The position numbers were made by a program, and so were the translations under genes. 64,000 nucleotides of DNA from Blastomussa wellsi (Eukaryota; Cnidaria; Anthozoa; Scleractinia; Plerogyridae): NCBI GenBank assembly GCA_947652115.1, contig OX393564.1:164218-228217 (forward strand), in the 5' to 3' direction. Positions 49,423 through 58,485 of this stretch are shown piece after piece (the stretch's first letter is position 1; each line of letters starts with the position of its first letter). The notes below the pieces were generated by a model. The model was not told where the DNA came from, did no database searches, and worked only from the letters and a program-made list of their open reading frames with translations.

Positions 49423-51675
49423 TTATATAAAGTATGTTCCTCTCAATTTCTCGAGAAATAATATTTTATGGAATTCTAGGTTATTTACAGCATAAAAATT
49501 AGGGCTGAATCCAATACGTTGAATAGGTTGTGTGAATATGAATCTGATTCTTTCAAAGTTGACATTTATATTCAATGTTTCATTGATGAAAACAGCGTTA
49601 TCGCATATACAAAGCTGCCAAAGATTACCTCTTTTTGCAAACCAAATAATGATTTGTTTATTTTCATAATTTGATGATATTGGTCTGATAAAGTTATTTT
49701 TACCAATTCTAAATTTTATTGAAGATTTATAAATATAGATAAAAGCGGGATTATCCGATTTAGCATCTTTCGCATACAATTGAATATATTGGATACCTCC
49801 ACGATGCTTAAAAGTGACCATCAACGTCATATCACCATTTATGTCTATATTATCATATAGGTCAAAATACGCTCCTAACACAAAACCTTGAGACATATCA
49901 AAATCATCTAGATCTTGTGTAGGGTTAATAATCAATCGATCATTAATTTTATTAACAACAGCGCCATTTGCTGTTTTATTGATATTAAACATATTTGGGT
50001 CAAGACAATCAAACCAATCATTAAATAACTCTTCATAATAGTTTTGATTCTGTTTTTTATTGATTAAATCATTCAATTTTGTTTCAAGACTCAAACAGTA
50101 TGCAACAAGTTGTTTATAATTAACAGCACCAGAATCAACAGTATCTTCTTTTATCCCAATAATTTCTTTACTACCCATATCAATAACTTCATTCATTACA
50201 ATTTTACCATCACCAACAGTCCATAAAGCATCATAAATACTTGGTTCTACATTTGATTGAATCCCTTTAACACCATAAAATAGTATGTATGTCTGAAGTT
50301 TTGTAGTATATGATATCCCAGTTTTCATTTTCATAATAACATCAATATATAAATAGTTGTTTCCAATATTTTGTGTTTTAGTGAACTGAACAATCAATCT
50401 GACATAATTATTAAAGACCTTTTTCAAAACATTATGAATCGTTTCAATGGTACTAACACCATTGATAGATATAGTATCACGATCGATACTGTTATCAGTC
50501 CAAATAAGTTCAAAAGCCATTGTGTAATCACTATTAGGTAAAACATATAGATTAACCGCTATTCTCGAACTATAATATCCTTTATTCGAGTCCAAAAGTA
50601 GTTTTGTGTCAACAGCATTTTTATTTATTGAATGAGGACTTGATTGCACAGTCACTATATCTCCAAATTCTACATCATCTTCTTCAGTTAATTGTCCACC
50701 AGGATTATCCATAATATATTTGAAAACATTTAATCTGTTGGAAGCGGTTACATGTGATTGACCCACATGCTCTTCCATATACTTTTTAGTGATCAGATCT
50801 TTATCACTTGTTGGATTTGCTGAATTGATTATTTTATGAGTATTATTAAAGTTTATATTACCAGTCATATTTCCACCTGATATGTTGAGTTTTACTGCAA
50901 CTTGATTATCAACATACGATTTATTAGCACCATGACGTGCATAAGAAGGATTAGCCATTCCAACAACTTTATTATTGTTCATGTCTAATACCCCAAAAAT
51001 ATCAAGAGTGCCGTTGATGGAATCACCTGATTTGCTTACCTTTGTATTTAGTTGAGTGTTTATCCATTTTTTAGTAGCAGCGTCTTGATCATCAATAGGA
51101 TCTTTTAGGTTTATTATCTTTTTTTGGTTCATGTCAAGATCAGCAAGCATCTTATTCTCACCGAGAACTGACAATGAGATCAAATCAACATACGCTTTAT
51201 TTGCTGCTTGTAACTTTGTTGAAGGACTACTGATGTTGTTTATGTGTTGGTTGTTCATGTTAAGTTCACCAGTCATTTGTTTTGACCCATCAAGAGGTAA
51301 TAAAATATTATTTTTAATGTCCACATATTTTTTGCTCACCAAATCATTGTCTCCAAAAAGCCCATCATGATATGGTTCTGTGTTTCTAATAACATGTTGA
51401 TTTAAATCAAAATAATTACCATCTTTGTCTTTTTTGAGGAATTTACTATTGAGGTATTCTTTATTAACACCCGACTTCAGATCTTGGACGTAGTGATCAT
51501 AGCTATCATCCTCAGCGACATCTGGAGGGCATTCAAGATTCCTTATTAGTTTATAATCGAGATCATAATTTCCATCATCTGTCAATTTAAAACCAATACC
51601 AGGCAATCCTCGTTGTGAACTCATCATTGTTGTTGTTGTTGATGATGTTGGTAAAAGTCCATTTGAATAACTCAT
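49423..51675 (-). CDS. Fiber-like protein with repeated tail-fiber motifs
   Basis: A 750-codon uninterrupted frame, ATG 51675 after ATTATATA. Residues about 125-300 contain at least four repeats of the form MTGELNMNNQHINNISSP followed by a K-x-YVD ending (KAYVD, KKWIN, KSYVD, KKYME). These are typical of trimeric phage and giant-virus tail-fiber shafts. The C-terminal about 170 residues (GFVLGAYFDLYDNIDINGDM to RIRFIFTQP) have a beta-sandwich or concanavalin-like pattern suited to binding a receptor or sugar. It is probably a capsid spike placed at the vertices; the gene lies next to the ATPase. Confidence 0.75.
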   Translation of the reverse strand: MSYSNGLLPTSSTTTTMMSSQRGLPGIGFKLTDDGNYDLDYKLIRNLECPPDVAEDDSYDHYVQDLKSGVNKEYLNSKFLKKDKDGNYFDLNQHVIRNTEPYHDGLFGDNDLVSKKYVDIKNNILLPLDGSKQMTGELNMNNQHINNISSPSTKLQAANKAYVDLISLSVLGENKMLADLDMNQKKIINLKDPIDDQDAATKKWINTQLNTKVSKSGDSINGTLDIFGVLDMNNNKVVGMANPSYARHGANKSYVDNQVAVKLNISGGNMTGNINFNNTHKIINSANPTSDKDLITKKYMEEHVGQSHVTASNRLNVFKYIMDNPGGQLTEEDDVEFGDIVTVQSSPHSINKNAVDTKLLLDSNKGYYSSRIAVNLYVLPNSDYTMAFELIWTDNSIDRDTISINGVSTIETIHNVLKKVFNNYVRLIVQFTKTQNIGNNYLYIDVIMKMKTGISYTTKLQTYILFYGVKGIQSNVEPSIYDALWTVGDGKIVMNEVIDMGSKEIIGIKEDTVDSGAVNYKQLVAYCLSLETKLNDLINKKQNQNYYEELFNDWFDCLDPNMFNINKTANGAVVNKINDRLIINPTQDLDDFDMSQGFVLGAYFDLYDNIDINGDMTLMVTFKHRGGIQYIQLYAKDAKSDNPAFIYIYKSSIKFRIGKNNFIRPISSNYENKQIIIWFAKRGNLWQLCICDNAVFINETLNINVNFERIRFIFTQPIQRIGFSPNFYAVNNLEFHKILFLEKLRGTYFI

Positions 51676-51687
51676 TATATAATTATG

Positions 51688-52323
51688 TTATATTTTTTCA
51701 TTGAAATTTTTAGCTGTAAATTTTCTTGGTTTATCAATGTATATGAAGCTGTATGGTTCTTCCGTTGCTTTCTCATATGATTCTTTTAGAATACTGTTTT
51801 CACGACAAATTAAACTCTTCTCATTAGCACTTGGGAATTCATAAATGGAGAAGTGTGAACAGTTCAATCTTATGTCTTTTGGCGTTTTATAATAACTTTG
51901 ACTCAGATAAATCACACTGCAATTTTTATGTCGTCCTCGTATAAAATAGTCAACCAGTGGTTTTTGGTTCTTCTCACATACAAAATCATCAAAGATAACA
52001 ATTTTCTGTGAGTCACTATCAAGCTCTTGAACTGGAATAATATCATCATTACTTGCTTCAATAACATCATAACCAACTTCATTACTGATAGGTTGGAAGA
52101 CGTTCATAAGATTCTGGTACTTAGACTGTTCTAAGTTTTTCGCGTAGAGATAAATTTTATCAAAATATAGTAGATTGTAGATCATATGTATCAGTGTGTT
52201 TGTTTTTCCTGAACCACTTGGACCACAAATCAGCATCTGGAAACATTGATGAGGCATGAAATTGTATAGTTGTCTGAAGTTTGAGGCTACATCATCTTTA
52301 ACATCAAAATTTGGTATTTTCAT
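51688..52323 (-). CDS. Genome-packaging ATPase (FtsK-HerA/A32 type)
   Basis: A 211-codon frame from ATG 52323, 12 bp upstream (in transcription order) of the fiber gene. Walker A is GPSGSGKTN (about residues 34-42) and Walker B is KIVIFDDF. The sensor-like SVIYLSQSYYKTPKDIR follows. It drives DNA into the preformed capsid. Size and motif spacing are normal for Maverick ATPases and there are no breaks. It is divergently transcribed from the gene at 52483, and the intergenic region carries the GTTCAACA repeats. Confidence 0.92.
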   Translation of the reverse strand: MKIPNFDVKDDVASNFRQLYNFMPHQCFQMLICGPSGSGKTNTLIHMIYNLLYFDKIYLYAKNLEQSKYQNLMNVFQPISNEVGYDVIEASNDDIIPVQELDSDSQKIVIFDDFVCEKNQKPLVDYFIRGRHKNCSVIYLSQSYYKTPKDIRLNCSHFSIYEFPSANEKSLICRENSILKESYEKATEEPYSFIYIDKPRKFTAKNFNEKI

Positions 52324-52358
52324 TATACTATATTGGTATATTAATTCAATATAATGTG

Positions 52359-52430
52359 GTGTTCAACATAGTGTTCAACATAATGTTCAACGTTGTGTTC
52401 AACACAGTGTTCAACACAACGTTGAACGTT
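52359..52430. promoter_or_regulatory. GTTCAAC repeat array in divergent promoter region
   Basis: Six spaced copies of GTTCAAC at about 11-12-bp spacing (GTGTTCAACATA variants), the last ones forming an inverted pair AACGTT/GTTGAACGTT. They lie between the divergent ATPase (minus) and structural protein (plus) genes. They could bind a regulator; no factor is known. Confidence 0.5.
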
Positions 52431-52482
52431 ATTTTTTATATACGATTTTCATTTTTTATGTAACATAATAATATAACAACAA

Positions 52483-53502
52483 ATGAGTTTACTTAGATGG
52501 AAAGAACTCGCAAAAAGTAAATCTGAATTAGGGAATAAAATCAATTATGTCCATGATACAATTACAAAACATAATATTGGTCAGCAGACAAGCCAAGAGT
52601 CATTACAGAAGGTATTCAAACCAGTGACAAGTAAATTAGATCATGTAATTAAAACTAATTTGGTTTCAAATATGCTTCGAAAGAGAAAACAACCACCGAA
52701 GAAAGGGGAAGTTCCGGATTATAGTATCGATCCTGAGGATGAAGTTGAAGACATGGGTCTTGATTATCTGTTTGGTGATTATGTGCCACCACAGCAAGAA
52801 AAACAAATATTACCAATAGTACCAAAACCACCAACATATGAAGAATCTTTACAAGATATTATGGAAGGAAAGAAGGAGATTGATGTCGATCCCCAATATT
52901 TTCCTCAAGATCCTCAGGAGCTGCCACCTGAATATGATGATGAAGAAGTTGATTATGAAATAGATGATGAGGATAAAACCAAATTTATTTTAAATGATAT
53001 TGGTCTTACAGATTATGAAAATGTTGAAAAGGTTCTTAATATGCCAGAAATGACTGCTCAAAAAACCAACAATTATATCCAAAAAATAATAAAGGATGCA
53101 ATCTATAAAAGGGATCAATTGAAGGGTTATAAAACAAATGTTACAAATCAATACAAAAAAGGGGTTATCACAGAATCTAATAGGCAGGAGCAAAATAAAA
53201 GAATAGACAATGCAAGAATGGTTTTAAATGAATACATAAAACATTATAATACTAAACTGAAAACAATGAAAGGTTCAGGTATTAAAAGCCGAAGAAGACA
53301 GAGAGGTGGTAATATAATGTTTTTTAACGATGTAAAGCAGCTTCTCAAGAAATTAGAATTAATAATTGGTGAAGTTATTGCAGGTAACACATCAATTCAG
53401 ATGAGAAATACAGGAGTCAATATATTGGACACATTATTGAAAATGGCAAAAATTAATAGATCACAGTATAATAAATTGTATAATAAGTATTTCAAAGTAT
53501 AA
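52483..53502 (+). CDS. Structural protein with PPxY late-domain motifs and adenain-like cleavage sites
   Basis: A 339-codon frame, ATG 52483. Residues about 70-165 are proline- and acid-rich with two PPxY motifs: PPTY at 116-119 and PPEY at 148-151. PPxY recruits NEDD4-type ubiquitin ligases in many viruses. Residues 262-266 (MKGSG) and 273-277 (QRGGN) fit the adenovirus protease consensus and bracket a basic patch, KSRRRQR. The C-terminal part is helical. An adenain-like protease lies 3.3 kb downstream. The position beside penton and capsid genes suggests a virion protein comparable to adenovirus pVI or an internal penton partner; that is inference. Confidence 0.65.
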   Translation: MSLLRWKELAKSKSELGNKINYVHDTITKHNIGQQTSQESLQKVFKPVTSKLDHVIKTNLVSNMLRKRKQPPKKGEVPDYSIDPEDEVEDMGLDYLFGDYVPPQQEKQILPIVPKPPTYEESLQDIMEGKKEIDVDPQYFPQDPQELPPEYDDEEVDYEIDDEDKTKFILNDIGLTDYENVEKVLNMPEMTAQKTNNYIQKIIKDAIYKRDQLKGYKTNVTNQYKKGVITESNRQEQNKRIDNARMVLNEYIKHYNTKLKTMKGSGIKSRRRQRGGNIMFFNDVKQLLKKLELIIGEVIAGNTSIQMRNTGVNILDTLLKMAKINRSQYNKLYNKYFKV

Positions 53503-53543
53503 TTTATGTAAATGTATTATATACACATGATCGAGAGATTGTA

Positions 53544-54299
53544 TTGTCATCATATAGTGTTAAAAAGCAAGGAAACAACACTCCTCAGAATTTTAAAACT
53601 CAATTCACACATCCCATAATATTGAGTAAAAATTCTGAATATGTGGTAGGCCTTAACCGAATCATTAACATGTCGTTCACATGGTTTAATGTAAATTCCT
53701 CATATAATAATCAATTAATAAAGTATAGCTCTGATAACGGCTCAACATTTCATGAAATTACTTTCCCAGCAGGAGTTTGGAATTATACAGATTTCGATAC
53801 ATACATCAAGGACATAACTAAGATTGAAAAAGTTGTACCAAATGGTCCAAATACTGTTGATTATCCCATCACTCTTGAATTCAGCAATACAACATTCAGA
53901 GTCACAGTCACATTAGCTGAAAATTACCAACTTGATTTAACAGCAAGCAATTTCAATGAACTGATTGGGTTTGAAAAGGTATTGCTGAAAGATGAATTGA
54001 ATGTAGGACCAAAAGTGCCTAATCTCAGTCAAGATACTGACGTACTTAATATTCATTGTGACCTTATCAACGATTCACTTGTAGACGGTAAAGATACAGA
54101 CATTATTTATTCCTTCTCAACCAGCGTGCTTCGACCAAGTTACTCATTTACCATCGAACCGCGAAGAGTCACATTCAATCCCGTCAATAAAATTAGTATA
54201 AGTAGTATCAGGATACATATCACAGATGGAAAAAGGAGATTAATCAACCTAAATGGAGCAGATACAGCTTTTTCACTGATTTTGAAAAGGGTAGAATAA
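53544..54299 (+). CDS. Minor capsid (penton, single jelly-roll) protein
   Basis: A 251-codon beta-rich frame with HPIILSKNSEYVVGLNRIIN, FPAGVWNYTDFDTYIKDI and IHCDLINDSLVDGKDTDIIY. The corresponding protein in Maverick 1 (25390-26058) shares the FxxGxY..F region and the HCDL segment. It forms capsid vertices. The first codon of the open frame here is TTG; there is no in-frame ATG close by, so the start is altered or non-standard. It lies about 40 bp after the PPxY gene and ends 20 bp before the next. Confidence 0.75.
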   Translation: MSSYSVKKQGNNTPQNFKTQFTHPIILSKNSEYVVGLNRIINMSFTWFNVNSSYNNQLIKYSSDNGSTFHEITFPAGVWNYTDFDTYIKDITKIEKVVPNGPNTVDYPITLEFSNTTFRVTVTLAENYQLDLTASNFNELIGFEKVLLKDELNVGPKVPNLSQDTDVLNIHCDLINDSLVDGKDTDIIYSFSTSVLRPSYSFTIEPRRVTFNPVNKISISSIRIHITDGKRRLINLNGADTAFSLILKRVE

Positions 54300-54318
54300 T
54301 GTAACATAATAGTATAAA

Positions 54319-54608
54319 ATGAAACCATATGAATTTAAGAGGTTTTATCATCCAAAGCTTGGTAAATTTGTATATGCGCATAAAGGGTGTGGGATTATAA
54401 TTGATAATATTTTCAAACCGATAAAGAGTATTATGTTGGTAAAAAGTTGGCTAAGAAAAATATTGGTAAAAAGACACCCGCGAAGTCAGGAGATTTGATA
54501 ATGAAAAAGCTTAGAAATATGTATGCAATTACCCCACAAAATGAAAGTACTGATATGTTCATCAATAGATTGATATCAGGTAATGGTGTAAAAAGAAGGT
54601 GTAAATAA
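54319..54608 (+). pseudogene. Small basic protein of unknown function, frameshifted
   Basis: ATG 54319 directly after TAACATAATAGTATAAA. The first frame reads MKPYEFKRFYHPKLGKFVY and hits a stop early; a neighbouring frame continues KKLAKKNIGKKTPAKSGDLI to TAA at 54606-54608. The two appear to be one gene with a one-base change around 54,430. It is lysine-rich and could be a core or DNA-binding protein. Not recognised. Confidence 0.45.
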
Positions 54609-54636
54609 TTACAAAATTATCTAACATAATAGTATA

Positions 54637-55920
54637 ATGTCTTTCAGAACAAGTGAATATTTACAAAGATATGAGTTAGTTCGATTTCAACTAGATGATG
54701 TCATTCGGGCTCCAGATGATGGTCAGCATCAACAAAAAAGTGGATATAAGTTTACAATTAATGACAGATCTTCATTCTATGATTGGTATAATGCTTATTT
54801 CGAGGTGCAATTTCAGCTGCAAGTCTTAGCTGATGGAGCTGGAATTCCAAATGATGAACGTACAACAATTATCAACGGATCCCATTCATTGATTAATCAT
54901 ATTATGATAAAGAGTGCTGGTAAGATTGTGTATGATACTAATAATCTCCATAAAATTACTTTTGTTAAGAACCTCCTTGAATATAGTGATGATTTCAGTC
55001 GTAGTGTTGGTAAAAATAGTCTATGGTATTTGGATACTGATGCAACTACAGCCGACACTAATAAAGGGTTTGATGATAGACACAGTTTGACAAAAAGAAT
55101 TGGTGAAGGTGGTGGAGCTGAAAATGCAGCCAAAGATGTTAATGTAATAATACCACTCAATCGTTACAGTTTCTTCGAAGAGTTAGAAGGTCGAATGTTG
55201 GTTCCAATGCAACTTCAGTTTGATATAGAGTTGCAGAATGATGATGAATTAATTTTTAAAGCAGCTGCTGGCGCTGAAAGTCGAGTGGTCATCAATAGAT
55301 TTTTACTATGGGTCCCAAAAATGATACCGAAGGACAGCTTATATGATAAGTTCGTCAACTCATTTTTAACAAAAAAAACTTGGAAGTATAACAGAGAAAT
55401 GTATCAAGTTTCCTCACAATCAAAAAATAGTGGATTTTTCCAGATCTCCTCCAGTATTGACAATGCTAAGACTATCTTAGTGTATCTACAAAGAGCTAAA
55501 ACAGACAATGCAAATGCGAATCCATACCTATTTGACACTTTTAAACTAAATGCAGCTAATAATAATTCTAGTCTTACAAATTGCAGATTGGAATATGGGA
55601 ATGGAGTATTTTATCCAGAAACTGAATACGACTCAGAGTCAAAAGTAAGAATCTTCAATGATTTGATGTCCTATGCAATGAGAAAGAATGATTACAACAC
55701 CGGCACACAACTTAACCTGGCTAATTACAACTCTCTTTATTCCATCATATATTTTGATCTGTCATATCAAACAGAGAAAGTAACAAGAGATCCAAAACAG
55801 TTGATATTTAGGTATAAACTTAACAGAAATAGTGTAAATAATTTCAACGTGCACGCTATTGTCCTATATGAGGAAGAAGTTGTCATTGACAAGGTTGGAA
55901 ATGAATTAGTCATAGTGTAA
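54637..55920 (+). CDS. Major capsid protein (double jelly-roll)
   Basis: A 427-codon frame with no breaks, ATG 54637 after TAACATAATAGTATA. Typical segments are SSFYDWYNAYFEVQFQLQ, INGSHSLINHIMIKSAGKIV, RYSFFEELEGRMLVPMQLQF and the C-terminal DLSYQTEKVTRDPKQLIFRY. Length, beta-rich pattern, and position after the penton and before the protease fit Maverick/adintovirus hexon-like capsid proteins. It builds the shell. It is distant in sequence from the Maverick 1 capsid protein, which suggests separate lineages. Confidence 0.85.
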   Translation: MSFRTSEYLQRYELVRFQLDDVIRAPDDGQHQQKSGYKFTINDRSSFYDWYNAYFEVQFQLQVLADGAGIPNDERTTIINGSHSLINHIMIKSAGKIVYDTNNLHKITFVKNLLEYSDDFSRSVGKNSLWYLDTDATTADTNKGFDDRHSLTKRIGEGGGAENAAKDVNVIIPLNRYSFFEELEGRMLVPMQLQFDIELQNDDELIFKAAAGAESRVVINRFLLWVPKMIPKDSLYDKFVNSFLTKKTWKYNREMYQVSSQSKNSGFFQISSSIDNAKTILVYLQRAKTDNANANPYLFDTFKLNAANNNSSLTNCRLEYGNGVFYPETEYDSESKVRIFNDLMSYAMRKNDYNTGTQLNLANYNSLYSIIYFDLSYQTEKVTRDPKQLIFRYKLNRNSVNNFNVHAIVLYEEEVVIDKVGNELVIV

Positions 55921-56003
55921 AAAGTATTGAAAGTAATCAGATATTCCTTATTTTGTATATGTTATATAATCAAAAATTATATAACATATATTATATACAA
56001 GAA

Positions 56004-56813
56004 ATGACTCAACTTTTTGAAATAAATGTAAAACTATCTGAAAATCAGAAGAAGAATATCATTGACGCTCACCGTAAAAGAGAAACAGTTGTTATAAGGC
56101 TAACAAATAACTCTCTCAGCGGAAATGACACTTTGTACGTCCCAGCAACAGTAAAAAAGAGATTAGAAAAAAATCGTAAAGATAATAAAGGTATGGATAT
56201 CAAACTGTCAAAGACCAATATCAGAAAACAAGTTGGAGGAAGTATACTAACTTCTGCTCTAGCCCTTACACGTGCAGCTTTACCTACTATTGGAAAAACA
56301 TTAGGATTGTCAGCTTTGGCAGGATTGGCTAGTGAAGGTGCAAGTCAAATTGTTAAAAAGATATCTGGTAAAGGACAAACAGGAGTTTTCTTAATTCCAC
56401 AAAACAAAATTGACACACTAATTGCAAACAAACACCTATTGTCTTCAAAACAAAAGAAAGACATATTATATGCTCTTCAATCAGGTTCAGGTGTTGTTGT
56501 GAAGCCAACTAAAAAACAATATGGTGGTTTCCTTGGTACTTTACTCGCCAGTATTGGAATTCCCCTGGTATTGAAAGCTTTGACTGGAAGTGGTGCTCCT
56601 CAGATTGGACCTCCACCTTACCCCCCACAAGGAGGTAAAGGAGCACCAAGAATGGGTGCATGGCAACCACCACCATTCATTGGATCATGGCCTAAGACAC
56701 AAGCTGGTATGGGAAAAAAAAAGCCAACAAAAAAAAAGAGAAAGGGAAAAGGTCTACTATTAGGACCAAACAGCCCGTTCAATTCAATCCCACTCGTAGG
56801 GGCAATATTGTAA
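56004..56813 (+). CDS. pX/pVI-like core protein with adenain sites, PPxY and a basic tail
   Basis: A 269-codon frame from ATG 56004, after a TATATTATATAC tract. Candidate adenain sites are QVGGS (76-80), QYGGF (172-176) and LTGSG (193-197). Between them are hydrophobic, amphipathic segments (ILTSALALTRAALPTIG, FLGTLLASIGIPLVLKAL). Residues 203-206 are PPPY. A lysine-rich stretch (238-250) precedes a hydrophobic C-terminus, SPFNSIPLVGAIL. This combination resembles adenovirus pX/pVI precursors and the corresponding proteins of adintoviruses. It probably has DNA-condensing or membrane-lytic roles after cleavage, by inference. Confidence 0.65.
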   Translation: MTQLFEINVKLSENQKKNIIDAHRKRETVVIRLTNNSLSGNDTLYVPATVKKRLEKNRKDNKGMDIKLSKTNIRKQVGGSILTSALALTRAALPTIGKTLGLSALAGLASEGASQIVKKISGKGQTGVFLIPQNKIDTLIANKHLLSSKQKKDILYALQSGSGVVVKPTKKQYGGFLGTLLASIGIPLVLKALTGSGAPQIGPPPYPPQGGKGAPRMGAWQPPPFIGSWPKTQAGMGKKKPTKKKRKGKGLLLGPNSPFNSIPLVGAIL

Positions 56814-56839
56814 AACCTAAATTTGAAAAAGACATTCCG

Positions 56840-57271
56840 ATGAGCAATCATGATTTAATAAAATGGTGCAGGTATCTAAACATCCCAATCAATAATGTTC
56901 TATCAAGGGATGAAAGAGTTCCACATAATCATAGCCAAGCATTATTCATTTACAATCTTGAACCATCATATATGAGTGGAAGCCATTGGGTAGCAACTTT
57001 TGTTAAAGACAACATTATCAATTATTTCGACAGTTTCGGTATGCCTCCTTTTCAAGAGCTTGTAAATCATGCGAAAAGAAAGAATTTGACTTTGCTTCAC
57101 CAAAATAATCATATTCAGAACATAAAAACAACCACATGCGGCTACTTCTGTTTATACTTTTTAAATGAAATGAATAAGGGTAATTCATATCATGATTTAT
57201 TAAAAGTGTTTGACATTCATAATACAATGAAAAATGAGAAATTTATTAAACATTATTTCAAAAATATCTAA
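56840..57271 (+). CDS. Adenain-like cysteine protease
   Basis: A 143-codon frame from ATG 56840. The catalytic order matches adenovirus protease: His49 (SGSHWVATF), Asp64 (NYFDSFGMPP), Gln93 (HIQNIK) and Cys100 (TTTCGYFCLYFL), with the Gln seven residues before the Cys as in adenain. Length is slightly short of typical (about 200) but covers the core. It cleaves virion precursors; candidate sites are in the proteins at 52483-53502 and 56004-56813. It begins 26 bp after the preceding gene. No breaks. Confidence 0.88.
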   Translation: MSNHDLIKWCRYLNIPINNVLSRDERVPHNHSQALFIYNLEPSYMSGSHWVATFVKDNIINYFDSFGMPPFQELVNHAKRKNLTLLHQNNHIQNIKTTTCGYFCLYFLNEMNKGNSYHDLLKVFDIHNTMKNEKFIKHYFKNI

Positions 57272-57284
57272 CATATATGTATAC

Positions 57285-57445
57285 ATGGTAAAATCATATT
57301 GCGTAAAAGAAAAAAAAAACAAACTGAATGTGTTCCGGGTAGTGAACGATATGTTAAAACCAAAAATGGCCGAACTATGATGAAATGCATTTGTGCCAGT
57401 TGTGGAATAACAAAAGCTAAATTCATCAAGAATCAGGGAAACTAA
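57285..57445 (+). pseudogene. Small cysteine-containing Maverick protein, homopolymer frameshift
   Basis: ATG 57285 after a TATATGTATAC tract. It begins MVKSYCVKEK; after a run of ten A (57310-57319) the neighbouring frame continues VPGSERYVKTKNGRTMMKC and ICASCGITKAKF to the stop. The CxC.xC pattern suggests a small zinc-binding protein, similar to short YCVK-type proteins seen in Mavericks and large DNA viruses. The frame as assembled is broken. Confidence 0.55.
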
Positions 57446-58485
57446 TAAGCCCGTCTAAAGGGGCGGGCATTTTAAACACATTAGGAGATACTGGAACTGA
57501 ATTATTAATTAAAAAAGGAATTCCATGGCTTGGACAACAAGCTGTTAAACAAGGAAGATATTATACATCTGAGTTTTTAAGAGAACCTACAGTTAAGAAA
57601 AAAATTAAGAAAAAAGCTAAACAATTATCACATCGGGGTATTGATTATGTTATTGATGAATTATCAAACAATCTAATGAATAAAGCAGCTGATAAAATCG
57701 ACCCGTATAAAACTGGATCTGGATTGGATATTCATAAAGCTATTTTAAAAGTTGCTCCCAAAAAGGGTTTTGTTATGCCTGGACATAGATATACAGGTCC
57801 TGGTAATCCTTTAGAGCAGCAGCTGAGATATGATCCAAAAACTGGTCAAATACTTGAGATATATCAACAACCTACTGGTAAAACAGACGCTGTAAGTATG
57901 CAACATGATGTTGATTATTCTGTATGTGGAAATAAGAAAAAAAGTGATCAAGTTAAATGTAAGAATAAAGCTGATAGAAAAATGGTTAAAGCTCTTGATG
58001 CTATTCCATGGAAAGACAGACAATGGGGACATGCAATTGCTAGAAATACTATAGCAGCTAAGTCAAAATTAGGTATGGGAGTAATGGATTCATTAAATGC
58101 GATTCCTGGTTACTCTGCAGCAAATAAAACTCTTTCTTCAGTCATACCAAAATTGATAAAAGAAGAAGGGGCAAAAGAATCATTTGATGATTTTGCAAGT
58201 GGAGACACTATCAAACGTGCTTGGGCTGGAATTACTGGACAACAGGGAAAAATACAAAAAGAAAAGATGAGGAAGCAAGGATATGCACCTGTTGAGAAAA
58301 AGAGTCAGCAAGAGGTATTTAATACTATGGCGCGTGATTATGGACCAGATTGGTATATTGGTGGGCCATATGAGGATCATTGGAAATGGAATAGATTCAT
58401 GTGGGATTTACAACATGGGAAACAATTTGGTATGGGAGTTAAAAAAAACGTCAACAGCCGTCGAGTGAAGAAAACTGGCAAGTAA
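57421..58485 (+). CDS. Phospholipase A2-like virion protein
   Basis: Open from about 57421; the first ATG in frame is 57676, but the preceding codons (KGAGILNTLGDTGTELLIKK) look protein-like and are probably part of it. It carries the calcium-loop motif YTGPGNPL (57793-57816) and the catalytic MQHDVDYSVC (HDxxY, about 57,900), in the order and spacing of parvovirus VP1-type PLA2 domains. Such domains breach endosomal membranes during entry. The rest is basic and helical. The frame ends near a run of eight A at 58,441, after which the integrase begins in another frame, so one PLA2-integrase fusion broken by a frameshift is plausible. Confidence 0.75.
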   Translation: MHQESGKLISPSKGAGILNTLGDTGTELLIKKGIPWLGQQAVKQGRYYTSEFLREPTVKKKIKKKAKQLSHRGIDYVIDELSNNLMNKAADKIDPYKTGSGLDIHKAILKVAPKKGFVMPGHRYTGPGNPLEQQLRYDPKTGQILEIYQQPTGKTDAVSMQHDVDYSVCGNKKKSDQVKCKNKADRKMVKALDAIPWKDRQWGHAIARNTIAAKSKLGMGVMDSLNAIPGYSAANKTLSSVIPKLIKEEGAKESFDDFASGDTIKRAWAGITGQQGKIQKEKMRKQGYAPVEKKSQQEVFNTMARDYGPDWYIGGPYEDHWKWNRFMWDLQHGKQFGMGVKKNVNSRRVKKTGK

